This document shows, one piece after another, positions 9,082-18,576 of a stretch of 21,426 bases of DNA. The DNA is from Irineochytrium annulatum (lineage: Eukaryota > Chytridiomycota > Chytridiomycetes > Chytridiales > Chytridiaceae), in the NCBI GenBank assembly GCA_027600665.1, contig JADGJL010000429.1, positions 1-21,426 of the forward strand, written 5' to 3'. Under the pieces are notes generated by a model. The model was not told the DNA's origin and made no database searches. It was given only the letters and a program-made list of their open reading frames with translations. The position numbers were made by a program, and so were the translations under genes. How positions within the stretch are numbered: the first letter of the stretch is position 1; the number at the start of each line of letters is the position of its first letter.

Positions 9082-9491
9082 ACACCCATGATGGCAGAAT
9101 CCCTTTAAGGCTACATTCCGTGTACTATTGGTCGTCGTTAAGTGATACGTAATAAGTTGACGAAGGGGTTATGGTTAATTCAGAAGTTATCAAGGATACT
9201 ATTACAATCTCATTTCCAAATGGTGCAAGCAAGCAAACGTTTGAAACAGGAACATATCAGGATATATTTTTCACACATGTACACGACCATACTGCCGCAA
9301 CGAGAGAGATATACAAGCAATTCCGTACTGTAACTATATGGCATAGCAAAGAACTTATGCTGGGGTATAAAACAATCTCGTCACTTATCCACCCATGGCC
9401 AACAACCCCTCCAACCAATTATCAGACAAAACAAAGGAAGCAAATACAATCATCTTGGTATGTGGTAATTCGTCGTTTAAACATGAGAAGT
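9082..9491. other. AT-rich spacer
   Basis: About 410 AT-rich bases before the stop of the minus-strand triple-repeat gene. A plus-strand frame (from 9171) is open but has no recognisable domain and looks like chance. The right part should contain that gene's 3' UTR. Nothing else is seen. Confidence 0.5.
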
Positions 9492-10548
9492 TTACTCCTC
9501 AGCCGTCATCGAGGAGCCTGGCTCGAAGTCGGGCACAAACTCCTTCATGTGAGCCTCCGAGATAGAGGAATAGGCGTGCTTCTTCCCCTGTTGTCGGAAG
9601 AAAGGTGGTGAGAAACGGCGTATGATAGGAAACCAAAACATGGTAACAAGCAAAAAAAGAAAAAGACTTACATCCTTCGTCTGGACGTGGACCGAGTAAG
9701 TACCCCTCTCGGTAAGGTGGTAGTCGGAGATCTCACCACCCTCCTTCTTCATCACTATAAGAAGTTAGGAGAAAGCACGTCTATAGCACATGACGAAGCA
9801 GAGGCACTCACGGTCGATAAACCTGGTGTGCGGCTGCCTGTTGTTCGACATTTCGTTCGCCTCGGACTCGAGGGCACTCCTCTCGTTGCCCTGAAGGTCC
9901 TGGGCGCAGTGAAGTTTTTGGAGCTGCTCGAAACGCTCCGGGGTAATGTTCTATTATTTAATGGTGATGGAAAGGAGTTAATCCACAATCACATAAACGA
10001 ATCCTGCGCTAAGCGCTTCCCGATCCTCTTCTGAACCCGAAAACTTACCGTGAAGATCATCTCCGTCGCATCGTTCCTCATCACGTGGACGTTGTAGTTG
10101 TCGTTTCCTCCGCCGTGGCTGTAGGCGTCCGTGATAGTACCGCCCTCCTTAATAATGTTGTCGATGTTGCCGGACTGGCGTGTAGGCGCGACCTTAGTAA
10201 GCGGGTGGGCCTTCAGCAGCTCATCCTAATTATGAAGGAAAGAGCAAAACGAGTCAGCGAAAATGGAGGTGGAAACGAATGAAAGACTTACGATCTGCTG
10301 CTTCTTAACGTTGGTGAACGCCTTGAGGCCCTCGCCCTCCATGACGTGGACCGTGTACTTGTCATCGTCCTATCGAAAATAAGACTCGATTAGTCGATCT
10401 CCTAGCAACCGCCGTCGGCCGCCGTCCTCGCACACTCTCACTCGATGACCTGCCCGAACCCCGAAACAAAAGCTCTTACCGAGTGCTGGTGGTACTCGAC
10501 AATCTTTCCACCGTTCTTGAGCGCGTCGTCGATACCTCCGCGGGCCAT
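9492..10548 (-). CDS. Unrecognised protein with three diverged tandem repeats
   Basis: Six exons read on the minus strand: 10480-10548, 10292-10369, 10049-10225, 9812-9950, 9672-9754 and 9492-9587; 213 residues, starting MARGGIDDALKNGG and ending SSMTAEE. All donors are GTAAG or GTGAG, and all joins keep frame. Three units share the pattern I-D-x-x-(L/I/M)-K-x-(G/E)GG-x-I, then an aromatic-rich stretch, then Y-x-V-H-V, a short loop, and an amphipathic helix. Unit 1 covers about 6-56 (KIVEYHQHSDDDKYTVHV). Unit 2 covers about 70-126 (TITDAYSHGGGNDNYNVHV). Unit 3 covers about 152-206 (EISDYHLTERGTYSVHV). A polar linker (about 127-151) separates units 2 and 3. There is no signal peptide or membrane segment, so it is probably cytosolic or nuclear. 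I do not recognise the family, and no function is proposed. The next gene upstream, ERB1, has the same orientation, with a 489 bp gap. Confidence 0.85.
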
Positions 10549-11037
10549 TTTTGCTGCTGTTGCTGTTTTGCTGACGGTTGTGTGGTAGGTGGTGTGCGAC
10601 ACTGTATCGCGGGAGAAGAGAAGCTGTTGATGAGTGGTGTCGTTGGGCGACGGGGAGACCCTCTTAAAGGATTGAAGGCAGTGTGGAGGATTCCACCAAA
10701 TGTTTCCCAGATCGACTCTCCCTCATCCCACGTGACGACCGATCGATGAGTTGCGGAAGAGTTCGAATCCCTCGACTCGGCCATCGGAGTAGTGAAAGAG
10801 AATCGCACACGCATGTGGCTACTGTATTTTGGCCCTCAGATCGAGAGGTCGGCACGGACCTTAGCTTCTTTATCGGCCATCGATACCGAAGGCATATATA
10901 TGTTGGTGGTAGGACACAAGGCGCCGGAAAGGGCCTTCGATTTATTCGCATTTTTGCGCTTCGTCTTTTTTTTTCTATTTGATTTTTTATCATAACACAT
11001 GCACACCGTGTTTCTTCGTTTTGTAGATTGCTCTTGT
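10549..11037. other. Intergenic between triple-repeat gene and ERB1
   Basis: About 490 bases that should contain the promoter of the minus-strand triple-repeat gene and the ERB1 3' UTR. A CTG/TGC-rich stretch lies at 10548-10572, immediately upstream of the start codon. Overlapping frames on both strands have no recognisable domains. A T-rich run sits near 10965-10988. Confidence 0.5.
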
Positions 11038-13679
11038 TCAAGTGAACAGATTGATCTGATGTGAGTTCGCCCCCGCCCCACACGAGAATATCCACGGCTG
11101 TATCGGGTGAAACTCACATTGGGTTGTGCCTGCAAGCGACGGAAAAGATGTGACATTAAAACACTCCATACTCCAAATCGAACAAAAAAAAAAGGAAACA
11201 GGGAGAGAGAAGTTCATGCAAAATCAAAAAACCAAATAGGCCGCTCACCTAAGCTGTCCACGACGTTATGCGCCTTGAACGACTTGACGGGGATGATGAG
11301 CGGGTTTTGGTCGAGGTTGCTGTACACCATGCCGTGGAAGATGTTGACCTTTCCGTCGTCACAGCCGGACGCGAAGAGCGGGTACGTCCTATGGAAGGTC
11401 ACGGACTTGACCGCCGCCGCGTGATACCTATAGTCCGATGTAAATCCCACGACAAAGAAGAAGTTCCGAATACGCCGTTGCTACATACCTCAAGACCTTG
11501 TAAGGCTTTGTTGACAGATCCATGTCGAACCAGCAGACCCTTTTATCGTAGCTACCGATAATGACGTTGTCACCCTGCGGGTGGACGTCCATGCTCGAGA
11601 TCCACTTAACGCCGGGGAGGAGCCGTCGGACAAGCTCCTGTCGTGTGAGGTTATATACTCGTACATACCGCTGGGTCTATTAATATGAAGGATGAGTTCC
11701 AAACCCTTAATTATTAGAGATAAATAACGGTAAACGTACAGCAACGAAGAGGAACGGTTTGGCGGGGTGGAATAGGACGCACTGGATGATGCCTTTTGAC
11801 TTTTTAAATGGACGTTGCGATTGCCGCCTGGAGAGCTGGTGGATCGCGACAGCGCTTGCGCCCCCTTGTCACACCAAGATTAGCATCACGCTTGCGACGT
11901 GGCGAGAAACAAAACTTACCGTCTGGACACACAGTGGCAAAGTAATCGCCTTTCCGGTGCCATGCAATGCTTTGTACTTCCTGCAAGGTACCGAACCCAA
12001 CGTGTAAGCCTTCATTCCCATTCAGCAAGGACGCATATAACGAACCTTGTCATGCTCGACAACTACGCGCCTCCCTTCCTTGTAATGCGCATCCCCAGGC
12101 TTCACCCATTTGTTCGTTGATGACGGCTCGGCTGATGGAACAAGTAAGCACAAACGGAGAGATGTGTAAACTCACGTGTAGCCCAAACGCTTTGGAAGAG
12201 GCCGTCCGTTGCGACCACCGTCTCGGAGTTGTGGAATGACGGGTTGATGAGAATAAGGGTTGTTCCCCTGAAACGAAAACGTCAGACATAAACAGCCCCA
12301 CGCCGACAACGAGAAAAAGCGGACGAACGTCGCCACGGCCAATATACAATGAGTCGCGCTTGGACTCCACGAGACCGCCACAACGGGTGTCCCGATCTTC
12401 CACACTTTGACGCACCGCCCCGTCGACACCTCCCAACAACGCGCCGTCCCGTCGTCCGAACCTTAATAAAGCCAACGGTGGGTCAACAAAACGGTGTTCG
12501 TAAAATCGGGAGTCCGTGAGCACGTCCTCACCTGATGCAAGCCACTTCCCGGTCGGGTCCGTCGAAATAGCCCGTATCCGCGCTGTATGGCCCTCGTAGA
12601 CGATGGCGAGCTTAGAAGGGTACGGCTCGAGCTCTCTCCGGTTCGGAAGCTTCGGGATGAGCGATTCGGGGTCGACGTTGATCTAGTACAGGGAGACACG
12701 CTCAGCACATTTCAAACGCACATTTTTTCGCACTCCAAGGCAACATACCCTCTTTTTGACCATGCGAGGGCACAGGTAGAGATCCAGGCATCGGTCGAAC
12801 CGCTCCTCGATGAAGCGCTGATGCAGCGGTACGCTCCGGAGGTTCGGGTACTTTTTCGGAATGAAGTTCCGCGGCCGGTCCTCCGGATCCAAGCTCTCCC
12901 ACTCCTTGATCTCCTCCTCGTTTGGTATGTACTCCTCGGGCGGGTTGTACGACTCGCGATGATCCGGCAGCGGCATCTTCGGCGCTGGTATGTGCATCGG
13001 ATGATCCTTCGGGTTGTCCGACTCCATCCACAGGTCATACAGCGACGGCCTCTGCGTCAGCGTCTTCGTGCCCGGAGTGATGAGGCCCTTCCGGATGGCG
13101 CGGACGAGCTTCATAACCTTCGCGGCCTCGTGCCTTGAGGGCACAAACCGCCGCTTCGGTTCCGGTACCGCGGTTACAGGGTGGATCTCAGTGAGGCCGG
13201 TAAAGTACTCGACCGTGGGCTCGTGCGGGTCGTACGAGGACTCTGGGAAGCTCCTGGAGAAGATCCGCTTGAGGATGTCAAGCTCCCCATCCGAAAGCGC
13301 GACCTTCTTCCCTTCCAGCTTGTTCAGCACCGACCGCCTGTTATTGCGCGCGTAAGCGTAAACAACGCGCCAAACTGTGGCTCTGCGAGACCGCTAACCA
13401 TGCGTCGGGCGAGTCCATTTGCTCCAAGAAGGCGTCCAGCGCATCTCCCTGCTTCGGCTTCGCGATCTTCCTCCCGTCCTTGTCGTATCCGATGTGGTCG
13501 AGGTCGTCGTACCACTCGATGGGGATGTTGCCGACAGTGTTCGTTGTCTCCTCGTCTGACGTGTCCGAGGCATAATCAGGGATGATCTCCTCGGGGAGGT
13601 CGTTTTCATCGTCGAATTCGGCCTCGACGGCCGCGGCGTCCCGCTTCCCGTTCCCGTTCTGCTCTCGCGCGGGTGGCAT
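11038..13679 (-). CDS. ERB1: Ribosome biogenesis WD40 protein ERB1/BOP1
   Basis: Eleven exons on the minus strand: 13399-13679, 12749-13337, 12532-12682, 12329-12461, 12176-12267, 12046-12131, 11920-11980, 11740-11864, 11489-11676, 11249-11427 and 11038-11129; 658 residues. ERB1 (BOP1 in animals) works with Nop7/PES1 and Ytm1/WDR12 in the nucleolus for 27S pre-rRNA processing and 60S assembly. An acidic N-terminus leads into [15 protein letters not shown], then the BOP1NT domain with [19 protein letters not shown] and an NEEEIKEWE segment. WD repeats start at about residue 310 ([17 protein letters not shown], then [11 protein letters not shown]). They continue through [33 protein letters not shown] and [16 protein letters not shown]. 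The last exon ends [19 protein letters not shown], the usual C-terminus. The ATG at 13679 is preferred over an in-frame ATG 60 bases upstream because it gives a normal N-terminus. It is somewhat shorter than the human and yeast proteins. Confidence 0.96.
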
Positions 13680-14156
13680 CGCGAGGCGTGTGGATGTTGC
13701 GTGAGGGTTGATGGAAGAAAAGTGAATTTGACACTTCATCCCAACGTCGCGAGCCAGCTTTCACCATCGTAACTCGGATGCTAGCGTTGGCCGAAGTTCC
13801 TTGGAGTCCCGGTCGATGCGGAGCGCGTCGGCCGGGTGCGTTCGAGGAGCATGCGGCGTTCGTGGGCATGGTGGCTGCGATGCTGGAGGCGTCTGGTGCG
13901 GACGGCTTTCCCGTGGGAGATCTTGGCCCGAGAACAACATGTTAGCTTTTTTCTTAAAGAAGATGGCACCCGCCAATCGCCTGGCCGTTGCACGTTGCGC
14001 CGTCAACATCCCGGGTCCTGCGAATAATCGCCCGTCTCCGCTTCACTAGCTCCACCCCGCTACCACTGGACGAGTCCAAGAATATCGTAGACTGCACCAT
14101 TATCAAACGACGCGGATACGACGAGAAGACGGTGCGGAGATCCTACCTGCGCAAGA
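13680..14156. other. Spacer between ERB1 and kinase-like relic
   Basis: About 480 bases with the ERB1 promoter at its left end. Around 14041-14156 a plus-strand frame reads KNIVDCTIIKRRGYDEKTV; this could be the decayed front of the kinase-like relic, but it is in a different frame and I could not connect it. Confidence 0.4.
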
Positions 14157-14670
14157 TTGGAAGGAGCGTCTCTCTGCGTTCGTTGCTCCTGTTACCTGCG
14201 AGCGGATTTCAAGGATCGGATCCACGAGCACGATGACAGGAGCCTCATGTTGTCGTTGGCTCCCGTCGGCTTAGAGCAGCAGCCAATGAGCGAGGCTGAA
14301 CTGCGAGAATGCATTCGAGATATCCTTTTAGCTTCGGTTAAGATGCATCAGCTGGGACGGGCGCACTACAACGTACGCTGGCAAAACCTTATTTCGCGGA
14401 TAGCACCTGGCATTTGATCGACTTTGAGACATCCATTGAGAACGTTGGCTGCTTTGCGACGGACTGTACCTGAAGTACCCGGAAAGTAGCTTTCATGCCT
14501 TGTTGGACAGCGCAACGGGTCGGATGGCTACGGGTCGAGAGGGTTTGATGTACAACTTGCAAGCGGGCACTATTCGACCTCGAAGGCGGCATTGGAAAAC
14601 CCTGGCTTGCTTGATCCATTTCAACTGCTCTCATTTACTGCACGCATTGTCCGCCGGAATTCATGAATGG
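14157..14670 (+). pseudogene. Frameshifted protein-kinase-like relic
   Basis: One frame (from about 14208) reads FKDRIHEHDDRSLMLSLAPVG, abbreviated here as RSLMLSLAPVG, which resembles the hinge of fungal kinase-like domains. It continues to ELRECIRDILLASVKMHQLG and RAHYNVRWQNL, matching the catalytic-loop region (HxDVRWxN-like, with N in place of the usual D). At about 14390 the match moves to another frame, FADSTWHLIDFETSIENVG, where W-x-L-I-D-F-E corresponds to the DFG-region motif. A TGA follows within 15 codons. A third frame (about 14530-14668) is open with GFDVQLASG. The shift falls inside a conserved motif, so an intron is an unlikely explanation and a one-base indel is likelier. No intact N-lobe is found. 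The family is only broadly assigned. Confidence 0.5.
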
Positions 14671-15160
14671 TTGTTCCGAGAGAAATACCAACGCTCATTT
14701 GCGGTCGGGTTCATCATTACTGGTGCAGTAGTAATATACGAAAAACCCATCCTTTTTTGTTTTACCTCCTTTTCATGTTGCCTCCACTCTCTGTATGTGT
14801 AAAGAGAGTCATGAAGCAAACACCATCTGTAAAGCGCAAGCGCCCCGATGGTTTATTCACCAATTAGCCTGCGTTGAGGATCTGCGGCATTGCTTAAAAC
14901 TACCTGACCGCAATACTTCCACGGCCCTTTCCCGAGGTGCGCGATGGCATACTGAACTCTTTCGCCACCATTTCCGATAAGCAGGCTAGCAACACCGCAA
15001 AATCAATGAACGAGACGGACTCACCGATAAATCTAAGCAGAAATAAAGTGCAGATCTGGGCCAGCAATCCAGCAAGGATAAAAAATCAACATAGTCCAAC
15101 AGGTGCGCATTCAACTTGTCAACCTGAATATTTTCTGCTCTGCCGAGCCTACTCCGCGCC
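14671..15160. other. NELF-A upstream region
   Basis: About 490 bases between the kinase-like relic and the NELF-A-like start. It has no recognisable coding content. It ends in CCGCGCCATGG, a strong translation-start context for the next gene. Confidence 0.5.
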
Positions 15161-17966
15161 ATGGCCACCCGCGGAGCCGAGCCTTCGCCAACGAGTGACA
15201 CGCCGAGGTCCCCGACGAAGGAGTCGCCGGCCACGGCTGCACCGCTCGACGAGCAGCTTAGGAAGGTCTTCGACTTCTTCGAGGCGCAGACGGCGCAGCC
15301 CTGGAGCCTGGCAACGAGCATTTCGCCCTTCCTTGACGGGAAGGTCACGGGCATGCTACACGACAACTGGGATTTGCTGGGCCATGGGGACAGGGAGATC
15401 GCTGCGAGGGTCCATGTCGGGATCATTCTTTCGTTTGTCGGACTTCAAAGGAAGAAACTCACGGCCGTTCGGCCAGTGGCGGAGAAGGTTAGTTAAATCT
15501 TGTTTGCTTTGTTTCTTCTCGCATGCTTGTCTGTTTCTTCAAGTGCATGCCGTTGTTCTCTTAATTCTTCCTTTTTGTTATCACCTGCGTATGTTTCGCT
15601 GCTGGGGTGAAGTGAGCCAGTAGTAGACCTTGTGTACGCGTGTGCGCGGATGGCAGTTTTTGCGTTCTGAATTGCTGTCGAGAAATTAGTGTTGTTGTGG
15701 ATGGGTGAATAAATGTGACAACACGAAGAACCGTAACGATGAGCCATAAACGCAAAAGAAGCAACTGGGTCCTTCGTCCATGTTGTCGCATCTCCCTCCA
15801 CGTAGTTTCGTAGCTTTGTTCTTTCTTCGTTTTGTAAATTTTTTTTTTTTTTTTTTTTTATTTATAAAACCCAATATGTCTTAACTAACATGGCCTCAAT
15901 ATTTTATTTTTCTTTTTGGCAGATTCTTCGCAAGGCTGCCAGCGACGAGGACGAACTATGTGCAGCTTTTGCTCAGATGATACTTCCATTTGTGGCTTTG
16001 GACCCAAAGGATAATACCGATTTCCGGGGGAAAGTTACATGGGGTCCTGCACTTGATTATGCACTGGACAAATGGAGTTCAAAGTTCAAGGAGGCGTTAG
16101 AGAAGCTTAGGCCGCTGTGTGAGTGTTAACAGTGTCGTTTTCTGAGCGGTCCTGGTATCTAATGTCCATGTTTAGTGATCGATCAAGAGTTGAAGTTCAA
16201 CCCTTTCGTGTTCAAGTTTCTTGAGGGCGAGGTTATAGACGGGTTTCGCTTGGGAGGTGCTGCGGGACTAGAAGCATGTCAAGGACCTCGCTTTAATATC
16301 GCCAACGGCTGGTCGGTTCCTTCGAATGCCGATCGATTGAGCAGACTAAAAGCTCGGATTGCCGTCGCAGCCGATAAAAAGCCTGGTAATATGCTGCTGG
16401 TTTACATTGAGATTTGCCATCTTATTTACTTTTGAAGTAGGGACGACGCCACCTCCCGTTACACCTATATCCCCGCAGCGGTCATCTTCTCTGTCACACA
16501 TTCCCGGCGCTCCTGTGGCCGCTGCTAGCCTTCCACGGGCCGGTTCCTCGAACCAACTCAGCTCAGTTCTCGGAAAGCGAAAGTCTTTAGGCGGTGCACC
16601 CGGAGCGGCTGCACGACCGTCGTCAGCCTCAAAGCCACCTATAGGACCCCGTGAGTATAGGCCGATCCTATTTGTCTCGTTCCATACCATGTTTTGTTTA
16701 CATCGTACATTACGTGCGCAGGACGTACGTCTGTCGGCCATTCGGAAAAAAAGGGTCTGCAAAGGGCGTCCAAGGTTAAGACCTTGGACGTCACAGAGGT
16801 TATATCATCTGTCCAGGAAGATAACGACGCAAAGAGGAAGATGGAGGAAGGTGTGTGTAAACATTTATTTCGACTGGCAACGCCAACACGAACGATTGAT
16901 CAAACTTGCAGAGGCGAACCGCGAGGCCGAACGGAAGAAGAAAGACATCGAGGACCGGAAGCAGGCCGCCAGAGAGAAACGGGAGAGGGAGGAAGAAGAG
17001 AAGCGCCGGAAGCGCGAAAAGGCCAAAGAGGAGAAGGAGGCCCGAGACCGTGAGAAGAAGGCCGCGGCGGACGAGCTCAGGCGGAAGCGGCAAGAGGAGG
17101 CCAACGAGATCGAGCAGAGTAAGAAGAGGAAGCTTGAGGAGGAGGCGGCGAACGGGAGGAATGAGGACGAGAGGGGAAGGATTGGGCCACCATCTGGAAT
17201 CGACATCAATCCTGCGGGGATGTCGAACGTGTCCGCGGGTGGTGGTGGCGCTCCACCGCTATCGGCCCAGTTGCCGTATCCCATGCAGCACATGCAGGCG
17301 ATGGAGGGCGTCCACTATGACGGCGGACCGCCTCCGGATCAGCAACACCAGCAGCAGCAGGCGCTTTTCCTTCAACAGCAGCAACAATATCAGGCATTCT
17401 TGCAACAACAGGAGCAGCAGCAGAGACAGCGCGCCCTTCTGCAGCAGCAAGCTCATCAAGCGACACAGGCCAATTACCTGCCGCAGGCCCATCTCCCGCC
17501 GCCGACACAGCCGCACCCTCTGTACCAGCCGCAACAGCATGTGCCCACCCCCGCCCCTACTTCCGTCGTTCCGGCGGCTTCGCCAGCCTCAGTCCCAGTC
17601 GTTACAACGCTGCCGGTTGTCACACCACCCGTGACGGCGACGCCTGACTCGCACCAGCCATCCGCCGCAACGATTGATGCAGTTCTGGGCCCGGAGACTG
17701 AGTCCCTTACGGAGGAGGACAGGCAGAAGGTGTTTGAGTTCTTGAGCGGGCGATATGGTAGGTATCATGTACGGCTTGGCGAAGGTTCCTATGTATCTAA
17801 CCGCGCTAATACAGCCAAACGACCGGAGAAGGCCGAGATCAAACTTTCGGAAACCGTCGTTCCTGATCCCAATGGCACGGGCCCATCGACCATCCACACC
17901 GTGTTCATTATCCTGGATTACGAGGCGTGCAAATGGAAGAAGATAAAGCGGAAGAGGAAAGTTTGA
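15161..17966 (+). CDS. NELFA: Negative elongation factor A-like protein
   Basis: Seven exons: 15161-15487, 15923-16118, 16176-16385, 16441-16650, 16722-16850, 16912-17757 and 17815-17966; 689 residues. NELF-A is the subunit of the four-part NELF complex that contacts RNA polymerase II and helps hold it paused near promoters. The N-terminal part (about 20-190) is all-helical and fits the NELF-A N-terminal domain: PWSLATSISPFLDGKVTGML, then an ELCAAFAQMILPF helix and KLRPLLIDQELKFNPFVFKF. A basic motif SKVKTLDVTEV (exon 5) corresponds to the animal KLLDISEL motif. Exon 6 adds a long charged Lys/Glu/Arg helix, a polyglutamine block and a Pro/Thr/Val linker. The C-terminus (about 620-689) pairs with the animal one: LTEEDRQKVFEFL, KRPEKAEIKLSE, TIHTVFIILDYEACKWKKIK. 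The charged helix and polyQ tract are additions relative to the animal protein. Intron 1 is unusually long (435 nt). Confidence 0.85.
15839..15859 (+). repeat. Poly-T tract in NELF-A intron 1
   Basis: About 21 consecutive T inside the 435-nt first intron, followed by TTAACTAAC (a branch-site-like motif near 15881-15889) and then the acceptor GGCAG at 15922. It is too far from the acceptor to be the usual polypyrimidine tract. Confidence 0.8.
17337..17455 (+). repeat. CAG/CAA polyglutamine-coding repeat
   Basis: Interrupted CAG and CAA codons within exon 6 of the NELF-A-like gene, encoding runs of up to five Gln broken by His, Ala, Leu, Phe, Tyr, Glu and Arg. Mixed codons suggest an older, relatively stable tract. 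It is probably disordered or coiled-coil forming. Confidence 0.85.
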
Positions 17967-18576
17967 GCTGGTTCCTGGACTTCCGGGGTGATGGCGATTT
18001 TGCTGACTGATCCAAACATATCCTTTGCTTCCCATATCTCGAAAAGATGCTTGTACAGTTGAAGGCGCTTATGCTTCCTATTCGCCCTTGTAATTACTGT
18101 CGATGAAGTTTTGCTTATTGTATTGTTTATTGAATAAATGGTTATTATGTTGCACTGCACTCGTTCGTTATGCCAGCAACGACCTGTTCATCACAGGGCA
18201 ATTAGTTACTGTGCATGAATTTGAGTGAAAGTGATCAACCAGACCACGCCACGGCGATGTGTGTGCGCCAAAAAAATTAATATTATTTTTCAAATAAACG
18301 GGAGCCCGATGCATTATTCGACCTAGAAAACGAAAAAAAAAAATGTTGGTGTTTTGAAACAGTGAAGCCAAAGGACAAAAAATCGCCGCGAAATATGGAA
18401 GAGTAAGTGTAGGAGTAATGTCGGAATTTTACAATGAATTATAAAATAAATAGAATAGAAAGCAACGCTTGCTCAAGCAAGGGACTTTATGAAAGCTGTA
18501 ACCAACCGCCTCCGACTCCCCGCTCCGTTTTCCTTCAAACGCCCGGATAATGTGGAAGTAACCCACCCCTAGCAAA
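17967..18576. other. Tail-to-tail intergenic region
   Basis: About 610 AT-rich bases between the stops of the convergent NELF-A-like and VPS45 genes, holding both 3' UTRs. No supported ORF or RNA gene is seen. Confidence 0.6.
18133..18138 (+). terminator. AATAAA poly(A) signal candidate for NELF-A-like gene
   Basis: A canonical AATAAA about 170 bases after the stop, followed by a GT-rich stretch (TGGTTATTATGTTG). It fits a cleavage/polyadenylation site; evidence is motif and position only. Confidence 0.45.

Noticed and set aside
10740..10800. GTTCGAATCC motif resembling a tRNA T-arm (about 10761-10770)
   Set aside because: The flanking bases do not form a five-pair T-stem, and no matching acceptor, D or anticodon arm could be found upstream.
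16865..17293. Minus-strand ORF of Ser/Phe/Leu-rich sequence resembling a membrane protein
   Set aside because: It is the antisense of the Lys/Glu/Arg-rich helix of the NELF-A-like gene; AAG and GAG codons read backwards as Leu, Phe and Ser.
16359..17966. Single continuous 535-codon ORF through the NELF-A-like region
   Set aside because: It runs through two introns in the wrong frame at its 5' part and would lose the conserved exon 2-5 sequence; only its 3' part is the true frame.
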